This document shows, piece after piece, positions 43,446 to 49,829 of a stretch of 64,000 bases of DNA. Position 1 is the stretch's first letter; each line of letters begins with the position of its first letter. The position numbers and the translations under genes are program-made. The DNA is from Bacteroidota bacterium (lineage in GTDB: Bacteria; Bacteroidota; Bacteroidia; CAIKAF01), in NCBI GenBank assembly GCA_023432985.1, contig JAEZEQ010000017.1, forward strand, positions 1 to 64,000, in the 5' to 3' direction. The notes below the pieces were generated by a model that saw only the letters and a program-made list of their open reading frames with translations, had not been told where the DNA came from and ran no database searches.

Positions 43446-44485
43446 AATGCAGGCGACTCCTTGCGATAGGAAAAGACCTTGTCCCACTCATTTTCATACA
43501 AACATACAGGTTTAGAGAAAGCTGACATTTCCGCTGCCTTGGCTATGCCTTTTTCCAAAATTAATGGCGTTTGTATCTCTATGATTTCATCCCAATTCCC
43601 CGATTCCAAAAATAGGTTGTGGGTTCTACTTCCCCCTTCAACCAATAAGGATGTGATGCCCAAAGCATATAATGCCTTTTTTATTTCTAAAGCGGGCTGA
43701 TTCCGGTCCTGCAATCGTATAAAATGCTTTTTCCCTTCCGAAGCTTCTTTATGATAATTGAGAATATAAATGGGAAATTCATCTGTAAAAAGTTGTAAAT
43801 CTTCAGGCAATTGCAATTCTGCATCGAATACAAAACGCTTGGGTGAAGGCTTAGAAACATGGCGCACTCGGAGCGAGGGATTGTCTTTCAAAGCGGTACG
43901 AAATCCGACCAAAATGGCATCATAATGGGAACGAATCTCATGCATAAAAACATTGGTTTGGGGGCTACTTAAAGCGCGAGGCTTATTTTCGAAAGCATCT
44001 ATAAATCCATCCCGACTGCTGGCCCATTTAAGGGTAATAAAGGGACTTTTCTTTTCAATATATGAAAGATAAAAACGGTTCAATTCACGAGCCTCTTTTT
44101 CCATTACCCCCACCAACACCTCTATGCCGGCTGCTTCGAGCATGGCTTTGCCCCGGCCTTGCACCTGCGGAAAAGGATCCCCCATGGCCATCACCACACG
44201 CGGTATAGAATGGGCCTTAATCAAATTCGAACATGCCGGGGTTTTTCCAATATGCGAACAAGGTTCAAGGTTAACATAGAGGGTGGATTCACGCAATAAA
44301 TCCGGATTTTTTACCGATGCAATGGCATTTACTTCCGCATGGGCTTCCCCGAATTTTTGATGAAAACCCTCACCTATAATTTCGTTTTTATATACAACGA
44401 CCGAACCAACAAGCGGATTCGGAGAAACATATCCCCTACCCAGCTTTGCCAATTCAAGGCATCTCTTCATATATTGCTTATGCAT
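43442..44485 (-). CDS. ribD: Riboflavin biosynthesis protein RibD (deaminase/reductase)
   Basis: Bifunctional enzyme for the second and third steps of riboflavin synthesis from GTP. It has 347 residues: the N-terminal deaminase (about 1-145) with the zinc motif HAEVNAI and PCSHIGKTPAC, and the C-terminal reductase (about 148-347) with ITLKWASSRDGFID, LLVEGGSRTHNLF. The ATG at 44485 is fixed by a -7 box that ends four bases upstream. It is divergent from prmC across only 43 bases. Confidence 0.95.
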   Translation of the reverse strand: MHKQYMKRCLELAKLGRGYVSPNPLVGSVVVYKNEIIGEGFHQKFGEAHAEVNAIASVKNPDLLRESTLYVNLEPCSHIGKTPACSNLIKAHSIPRVVMAMGDPFPQVQGRGKAMLEAAGIEVLVGVMEKEARELNRFYLSYIEKKSPFITLKWASSRDGFIDAFENKPRALSSPQTNVFMHEIRSHYDAILVGFRTALKDNPSLRVRHVSKPSPKRFVFDAELQLPEDLQLFTDEFPIYILNYHKEASEGKKHFIRLQDRNQPALEIKKALYALGITSLLVEGGSRTHNLFLESGNWDEIIEIQTPLILEKGIAKAAEMSAFSKPVCLYENEWDKVFSYRKESPAF

Positions 44486-44489
44486 ACGG

Positions 44490-44497
44490 CAAAGGTA
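44490..44497 (-). promoter_or_regulatory. -7 element of ribD (leaderless)
   Basis: TACCTTTG on the minus strand, then CCGT and the ATG at 44485. The expected -33 position of this promoter coincides with the prmC -7 box on the other strand. Confidence 0.7.
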
Positions 44498-44516
44498 TAA
44501 AGTTTATATAAATAGC

Positions 44517-44524
44517 TATTTTTG
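44517..44524 (+). promoter_or_regulatory. -7 element of prmC (leaderless)
   Basis: TATTTTTG, then CAGC and the ATG at 44529. Its -33 position overlaps the ribD -7 box. Confidence 0.68.
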
Positions 44525-44528
44525 CAGC

Positions 44529-45368
44529 ATGAAAGTGTCAAATAATTCCCTCGCTGCCATGGAAGATTATTTCCATAGTCAGTGCAAAAATCTATATAGT
44601 CCCCCTGCCTTGAAAATTATTTGGAGCACTATGCTGAATAGCTTTTTAAAAGGGAAATCCACATTATTGCTGAGCGAAAGCGAAATTCTCCTATTTCTTA
44701 AGGCGATTAAAAATCTTAAAAACGGAGTCCCATACCAATATGTTTGCAAAAATGCCGCATTCTACGGATTAGAGTTGGAGGTAAACCCCTCCACGCTTAT
44801 TCCCCGCCCCGAAACGGAAGAATTGGTGGAATGGATTTTGAATTCGGAAAAAGATGAATGTATTAAGCTGAAAGATATATGCACAGGCAGCGGTTGCATA
44901 GCCCTGGCCTTAAAGAAAAACAGAGAAAAATGGGAAATTTCCGGGACTGATTATTTTGATGAAACCCTAAAAACCGCAGAAAAAAATGGGAAAAAACTGA
45001 ATTTATCTGTACGCTGGCTTAAGGAAAATGCACTGGAATGGCAGGATACAGCCTCCGGAATTTTAGATATTATCGTCAGTAATCCGCCCTATATTTCGGA
45101 AAAGGAAAAGGAGGAAATGGCTAAAAATGTTGTAGACTTCGAACCTCATGAGGCTTTATTCGCATCGGGTAAAGATGCGTTGATTTTTTACCGAAAAATT
45201 GCCAAACAAGCAATGCATGATTTGAAAAAAGGCGGTAGAATCTACCTGGAATTAAACCAATATCTAGCCGAAGAAATTAAGGAAATTGTGACAGATGCAG
45301 GCTTTGAAAATGTGGAAATAAAAGTCGACATGAGCGGGAATAAACGCATGCTGCGCGCCATAAAATAA
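44529..45368 (+). CDS. prmC: Release factor glutamine methyltransferase PrmC
   Basis: Methylates the GGQ glutamine of peptide-chain release factors with SAM. It has 279 residues: a helical N-terminal domain for release-factor recognition (about 1-85) with the linker LIPRPETEELVEW, motif I in CTGSGCIALALKK near residue 120 and the catalytic NPPYISEKEKEEM near residue 180. The ATG at 44529 is fixed by a -7 box four bases upstream. It ends before a strong bidirectional terminator. Confidence 0.95.
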   Translation: MKVSNNSLAAMEDYFHSQCKNLYSPPALKIIWSTMLNSFLKGKSTLLLSESEILLFLKAIKNLKNGVPYQYVCKNAAFYGLELEVNPSTLIPRPETEELVEWILNSEKDECIKLKDICTGSGCIALALKKNREKWEISGTDYFDETLKTAEKNGKKLNLSVRWLKENALEWQDTASGILDIIVSNPPYISEKEKEEMAKNVVDFEPHEALFASGKDALIFYRKIAKQAMHDLKKGGRIYLELNQYLAEEIKEIVTDAGFENVEIKVDMSGNKRMLRAIK

Positions 45369-45390
45369 GAAACGAAACGGAATAAATATA

Positions 45391-45434
45391 AAAAGGCATT
45401 TGCGTATATAAACTACAAATGCCTTTTGTTTTTT
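45391..45434. terminator. Bidirectional terminator between prmC and tRNA-Arg
   Basis: AAAAGGCATTTG (45391-45402) and CAAATGCCTTTT (45416-45427), a 12-bp perfect stem with a 13-base loop and T runs or A runs on both sides. Confidence 0.92.
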
Positions 45435-45435
45435 G

Positions 45436-45509
45436 TGGTCGCGTAGGGATTCGAACCCCAAACCTTCTGATCCGTAGTCAGATGCTCTATCCAATTGAGC
45501 TACGCAACC
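45436..45509 (-). tRNA. tRNA-Arg (anticodon ACG)
   Basis: Complete 74-base cloverleaf on the minus strand. Acceptor GGTTGCG/CGCGACC (one G-U), D stem GCTC/GAGC, anticodon stem TCTGA/TCAGA around CTACGGA (anticodon ACG, read as ICG for CGN), T stem TGGGG/CCCTA (one G-U) around TTCGAAT; discriminator A, no encoded CCA. It is followed by the bidirectional terminator. Confidence 0.96.
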
Positions 45510-45585
45510 AATTTTCCCTAAACCATTCGGCTAAATCGGGCTGCAAATATAGTGAGCCCTGCAACAATTACAAAAAAAAAGAAAA

Positions 45586-45879
45586 TTATTTTTCGAGGGT
45601 TACAGATAAGTTGCGTGTTTTCAATTTCTTGTACATTACTTTTAACACGCTTTCTTTGCCTATTTTCACCTCGCATTTGCCAACAAAATGGGTAACCCAG
45701 GCCGCCTGTTCGGCTTGCTCGGGTTCATGGTGACAAATTTCCATCAGGGAATCAATCACAAATTCGAAGGAATTATAATCGTCATTATGCAATATCAAAC
45801 TGCACATTTCATCATTCAGGGTAAGTACGTCCTCTTCTTCCTGCTCTTGATATGTTGATTTGATGATATCCCAGTTCAT
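45586..45879 (-). CDS. clpS: ATP-dependent Clp protease adaptor ClpS
   Basis: N-recognin that delivers proteins with N-degron residues to ClpAP. It has 97 residues from the ATG at 45879. The N-terminal extension is acidic (EQEEEDVLTLND), followed by the recognition block LILHNDDYNSFEFVIDSLM with the ligand-binding Asn and Asp, then the His pair HHEPEQAEQAAW and the domain end GKCEVKIG. The longer reading frame to 45918 is not used, because the perfect promoter of this gene (45901-45931) lies within it. It is divergent from the oxidoreductase gene at 45964. Confidence 0.92.
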   Translation of the reverse strand: MNWDIIKSTYQEQEEEDVLTLNDEMCSLILHNDDYNSFEFVIDSLMEICHHEPEQAEQAAWVTHFVGKCEVKIGKESVLKVMYKKLKTRNLSVTLEK

Positions 45880-45900
45880 ATTTCGAATTTTATTATTTAG

Positions 45901-45931
45901 CAAAGTTACAAAGTCCATCGCATAGTTTCAA
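45901..45931 (-). promoter_or_regulatory. Promoter of clpS
   Basis: TTG (45929-45931), 20 bases, TAACTTTG (45901-45908) on the minus strand. It sits inside the longer reading frame of clpS and so sets the start at 45879. Confidence 0.78.
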
Positions 45932-45945
45932 GTTTTTTTTCTTAT

Positions 45946-45953
45946 TATCTTTG
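45946..45953 (+). promoter_or_regulatory. -7 element of the lysine/alanine dehydrogenase-like gene
   Basis: TATCTTTG, 10 bases before the ATG at 45964. Leader of at most a few bases; no TTG at -33. Confidence 0.6.
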
Positions 45954-45963
45954 CATAAATTTA

Positions 45964-47172
45964 ATGGACAATATGCTCAAGATAGGAATTATTCGCGAAG
46001 GTAAGACTCCGCCCGATAAACGTGTACCCTTTTCACCAAAACAAGCTTACTTACTTTCACAAAAATTTAACGCAAAAGTACAGGTACAACCTTCACCCAT
46101 ACGTTCATACAGCGATCAGGAATATATCGATGCCGGTTTGGAATTAAACGAAGACTTAAGTCAGTCCGATATTTTATTTGGAGTAAAAGAAGTAAATATT
46201 GCAGATTTAATTCCTGAAAAAACCTACCTGTTCTTTTCGCATACTATTAAAGAACAGCCTTATAACCGCGATTTAATTAAAGCCATGGTGGCTAAAAAAA
46301 TAAGTCTTGTCGATTATGAATGCTTGCGCGATGGAGAAGGAAACCGCATAATTGGATTCGGATATTTTGCCGGCTTGGTTGGTGCTTATAATACAATTAG
46401 AGCATATGGTTTACGAAAAAAAATGTTCGATTTAAAACCGGCAAACCTATGCTATGATAAAAATGAAATGTTTTCTGAATTGCATCGCATAGATCCGGGT
46501 CCCCTTAAATTAATCCTCACCGGAGCAGGTCGTGTTGCACATGGTGCAATAGACATTTTGAAAGAGCTTGGCTTTGAAGAAGTGCAAGAAAACGATTTCC
46601 AATCCGTTCAAAATAAAAAAGTATACCTGGCCCTAAATTACGATGAGTTCTATACCCTACCCGGGGCAGAGAGGTTCGACCGCAATCATTTTTTCGCCCA
46701 TTCCGAATTGTATGAAAGCCGTCTCTCCCTATTTACCCCTTATGCCGACATATTGATCAGCGGCCATTATTGGGATGGGAAATCTGCTCCCCTATTTCGC
46801 TTTGAAGATTTACGAAAACCCGACTGGAATATTGAAGTCATAGGCGATATCACCTGCGATATAAATGGATCTATTCCCACTACCATTCGCCCCAGCAGCA
46901 TTCAAGACCCTATCTATGGCATTGATAAAATCAGCTTCAAAGAATGTGCTGCTTTCGATGAAAATGCAGTTACCATAATGGCTGTGGATAATTTACCGAC
47001 CGAATTGCCCCGCGATGCCAGCGCCTATTTCGGAGAAGAATTGCTGAATAATGTCGTTCCTCTTTTCCTAAAAGATAATGAAGCAAAAACGCTGGAGAAG
47101 GCTACTATATTGAAAAAAGGCGAACTAACACCATATTATGCCTACCTGAAAAACTATGTACATGGTGACTAA
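45964..47172 (+). CDS. NAD(P)-dependent oxidoreductase of the alanine dehydrogenase/saccharopine dehydrogenase family
   Basis: A 402-residue dehydrogenase. The N-terminal AlaDH/PNT-type catalytic domain (about 1-140) has KIGIIREGKTPPDKRVPFSP, with the conserved Arg and Lys that bind pyruvate or lysine, and the NAD domain (about 165-330) has the glycine motif LILTGAGRVAHGAIDIL. Close relatives in flavobacteria are annotated as NAD-dependent saccharopine dehydrogenase (lysine-forming) or alanine dehydrogenase; the substrate cannot be told from sequence. Met4 (45973) is a possible start. It is divergent from clpS with overlapping upstream regions. Confidence 0.85.
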   Translation: MDNMLKIGIIREGKTPPDKRVPFSPKQAYLLSQKFNAKVQVQPSPIRSYSDQEYIDAGLELNEDLSQSDILFGVKEVNIADLIPEKTYLFFSHTIKEQPYNRDLIKAMVAKKISLVDYECLRDGEGNRIIGFGYFAGLVGAYNTIRAYGLRKKMFDLKPANLCYDKNEMFSELHRIDPGPLKLILTGAGRVAHGAIDILKELGFEEVQENDFQSVQNKKVYLALNYDEFYTLPGAERFDRNHFFAHSELYESRLSLFTPYADILISGHYWDGKSAPLFRFEDLRKPDWNIEVIGDITCDINGSIPTTIRPSSIQDPIYGIDKISFKECAAFDENAVTIMAVDNLPTELPRDASAYFGEELLNNVVPLFLKDNEAKTLEKATILKKGELTPYYAYLKNYVHGD

Positions 47173-47288
47173 TCTACAAAGCAAGTAGATAGGAATGGAT
47201 ATATTATTTATCTAATTTATTGAAATTTGGTGCGATTTTTGTGTGAGACATGGTGTTTTTTTTGTAAATTGAACACAAACAGCCCGCC

Positions 47289-48743
47289 ATGTACACCAAT
47301 AGAGCTTTAAACTTATTATTCCTGCTTGGATCGGAAGAACAAAAAGAATTTCTGCATTTTCTGAAAAGACAAAATAAAAGAAAAATAGGAAAAACGACGA
47401 AAATTATTCTAAAGCTACATCAAAGGAAAAATATTTTATGTAAAGAGCTGATATTTGAGGAGATATTCAAAAAACCTTACGAAGAAAAATTCGATTATCT
47501 GCTACGCAATGAATTTCGACTTTTAGCTAAAGAGATAGAAGATTTTTACGGGAGTTCGGATATTTTCCCACTTGCAAATGGGATAAAAGCCATGAATTTC
47601 TTATATCTGATTTTACGGAGTCAGGATGCCCATTTTATAGAAAAAGAATTTAAATCGAAAAGTGCCGATTTAGGCATAGGCATTTTGATGGAATGGTATA
47701 AGAAAATGGAACAACAATATATGATTCATACCATGAATCATTCCGAAAAGCAGTTGCATAATATAAACAAAACAATTGATAATCAATATGATTTGATTTT
47801 AAAAAATGCGGCGATTAAATTGGGAGATTTAAATGTAAAAAAGGCTATAGTACAACGTCAAATGGAAGTATTGGGAGTAGAACAATTTCAAGAAATTCCG
47901 AATTCTTTTCAAATACATGTAAACGAAAAATCAGAAAATAAAACCGTACAATACCTGTATTATAAAAAGCAGTCCTATACCCTTTTCGGGCAACCTGCAC
48001 TAAAAAATATCAAAATGTGCGAAAAGCTTTTACCTAAATTAGAGGAAGGAATTGTCGATTTAAATGCCGAATTTATTTGGGTATATTCCAATTTAGGATA
48101 TCACTACTATTTGATTAACGATTTAAAAAGAAGTGCGATAAACTTTAAAAAAGCAATTGAAAATAAAGACTTTTTCAAATACCCATTACGCGCAAACATT
48201 ATCTATAATTATATTTCGGTCTGCTTAAAGTATCCCAACTATGCCCATGCCGCACAGAGTTTTGAGCAGTATGAACAATTTATTACATCCAATCCTGCAT
48301 TGGAGGTTAAGTTTACATTTATAAAAATAATACTCTATCTCCATTTAAACAAAGAAAAAGAAAGCAAACAATTGTTTAAGCAGTTGAAGGTTGGAGATAA
48401 TAATCATGATTTATTTTATTATAAAAGCTTGCAATTGCTTATTTCCATTTATTTCGACGAATATGAGCGCGCTCAAATGAATTATCGAAGTTTTCGACTT
48501 CTAAAATTCAGTTCAGAAAAACTGAATAATGCGCATAAAGATTTGGTATTTTTGACCCGACATTATTTAAAATTGTACGACAAATGGAAGAGTTTACATG
48601 AATTAGATGTCAAGTCTTCAGAGGCCATTGCTGCACATTTTCGACATGAAAAAGCAAACGATGTCTATTTACATTATAACGATTCCTTACTATTTGGAAT
48701 TATTAAGGCCAAAGCGGAAGAAATTCAGCATAAGTTTTCATAA
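47289..48743 (+). CDS. Large helical protein of unknown function (484 aa)
   Basis: A cytoplasmic protein with no signal peptide or membrane helix. It is almost wholly alpha-helical, Lys/Glu/Asn/Tyr-rich, and its C-terminal half (about residues 255-420) shows TPR-like helix pairs (for example WVYSNLGYHYYLINDLKRSAINFKKAIENKD, split here as repeated 34-residue units). The first 60 residues resemble a basic helical domain (FLHFLKRQNKRKIGKTTK). I know no family by sight. It is AT-richer than its neighbours, with Asn/Lys/Ile/Phe-rich codon content. It stands alone, between the oxidoreductase and nucleotidyltransferase genes. Confidence 0.7.
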   Translation: MYTNRALNLLFLLGSEEQKEFLHFLKRQNKRKIGKTTKIILKLHQRKNILCKELIFEEIFKKPYEEKFDYLLRNEFRLLAKEIEDFYGSSDIFPLANGIKAMNFLYLILRSQDAHFIEKEFKSKSADLGIGILMEWYKKMEQQYMIHTMNHSEKQLHNINKTIDNQYDLILKNAAIKLGDLNVKKAIVQRQMEVLGVEQFQEIPNSFQIHVNEKSENKTVQYLYYKKQSYTLFGQPALKNIKMCEKLLPKLEEGIVDLNAEFIWVYSNLGYHYYLINDLKRSAINFKKAIENKDFFKYPLRANIIYNYISVCLKYPNYAHAAQSFEQYEQFITSNPALEVKFTFIKIILYLHLNKEKESKQLFKQLKVGDNNHDLFYYKSLQLLISIYFDEYERAQMNYRSFRLLKFSSEKLNNAHKDLVFLTRHYLKLYDKWKSLHELDVKSSEAIAAHFRHEKANDVYLHYNDSLLFGIIKAKAEEIQHKFS

Positions 48744-48809
48744 AAACTGAACGAGATTTGCCCTTTCCGATAAATTTTTTGCATTTTCGCAACGCAAAAA
48801 ATAAAAAAA

Positions 48810-49706
48810 ATGAAGCCTACACTAGTGATATTGGCTGCGGGAATGGGAAGCCGTTACGGAGGAATAAAACAAATTGACCCTTTTGGGCCCAATGGAGAAA
48901 CCATAATTGACTACAGTTTATTTGATGCGATCCGTGGCGGATTCGGGAAAATTGTGTTCATTATACGACCCGAATTAGAGTCAGATTTCAGAGATGTATT
49001 CGAGCATAAATTGCGTGGAAAAATCGACTTCGATTTTGCATATCAAAGCCTCGATTTAAGTACCTACGGCCTAGAAACACCGCTTGAAAGAGAAAAACCA
49101 TGGGGAACAGGTCATGCCATATTATCTGCGGCAAACAAAATAGAGGGTGCATTTGCCGTCATCAATGCCGATGATTTTTATGGTCAGGATGCATTTGCGA
49201 CAATGGCTCAATTTTTGGCGAACGAAAAAGACCCACATTTGCATGCTATGGCAGGTTATCAATTGGCAAAAACATTATCCGAAAACGGAAGTGTGTCACG
49301 CGGTGTATGCGAAAGCGACGAGAACGGTTTTCTGATTAATATAACCGAGCGTACAAAGATTTACAGGCAAGGCAATCAAATCATTGCCGAAGAAAAAAAC
49401 GGCAATTTAATCCTCCCCGACCATAGTCCCGTCAGTATGAATTTCTGGGGATTTCAAAGCAGTATATTACCCAAACTGAGAGATTGGTTTATTGATTTTG
49501 CAAAAGCAAACATGAGCGAATTAAAAGCGGAGTATTATATCCCTCTTGCAGTGAAATCATTGCTGGACGAAGGACATAAAATAAAAATCATACCCAATGA
49601 TGCCACCTGGTTCGGCGTTACCTATAAAGAAGATAAAGCGGGCGTACAAGCACAGTTGCTGCGTCTTAATCAGGAAGGAAAATATCCTGATTTACTTTGG
49701 GAATAA
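48810..49706 (+). CDS. Sugar-phosphate nucleotidyltransferase family protein
   Basis: A 298-residue protein of the NTP-transferase fold that activates sugar or phosphosugar with nucleotide. It has the signature AAGMGSRYGGIKQIDPFGPNGE near the N-terminus, with a second block EKPWGTGHAILSAAN near residue 95 and the metal-binding INADDFYGQDAF near 120. Homologues in Bacteroidota are fairly well conserved but have no proven substrate; they often lie beside an aminoglycoside-phosphotransferase-like kinase, which is not adjacent here. It is monocistronic. Confidence 0.88.
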   Translation: MKPTLVILAAGMGSRYGGIKQIDPFGPNGETIIDYSLFDAIRGGFGKIVFIIRPELESDFRDVFEHKLRGKIDFDFAYQSLDLSTYGLETPLEREKPWGTGHAILSAANKIEGAFAVINADDFYGQDAFATMAQFLANEKDPHLHAMAGYQLAKTLSENGSVSRGVCESDENGFLINITERTKIYRQGNQIIAEEKNGNLILPDHSPVSMNFWGFQSSILPKLRDWFIDFAKANMSELKAEYYIPLAVKSLLDEGHKIKIIPNDATWFGVTYKEDKAGVQAQLLRLNQEGKYPDLLWE

Positions 49707-49741
49707 TCGGTTTTAGAAATATTTTAAAAAAAAAGGAAAAG

Positions 49742-49760
49742 CTATAGATAAAATCTATAG
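49742..49760. promoter_or_regulatory. Perfect inverted repeat upstream of acnA
   Basis: CTATAGAT, three bases, ATCTATAG, 40 bases before the acnA -7 box. It is not followed by a T run, so it is more operator-like than terminator-like, but no known site is matched. Confidence 0.35.
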
Positions 49761-49800
49761 TAAAATTTAAATAAAATTCCCTTTTTTAAGGGATTCCTGT

Positions 49801-49808
49801 TATATTTG
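49801..49808 (+). promoter_or_regulatory. -7 element of acnA
   Basis: TATATTTG, 21 bases before the ATG at 49830; no good -33 box. An additional short CCCTTTTTTAAGGG inverted repeat lies just upstream (about 49779-49792). Confidence 0.55.
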
Positions 49809-49829
49809 CACATATAAAAAAACAATAGT

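Noticed and set aside
45264..45494. Minus-strand frame over tRNA-Arg
   Set aside because: It crosses the tRNA and the bidirectional terminator and lies opposite prmC.
45419..45733. Plus-strand reading frame of 104 codons
   Set aside because: It is antisense to tRNA-Arg and clpS; the GIRTPNLLIRS-type start is the familiar translation of a tRNA opposite strand.
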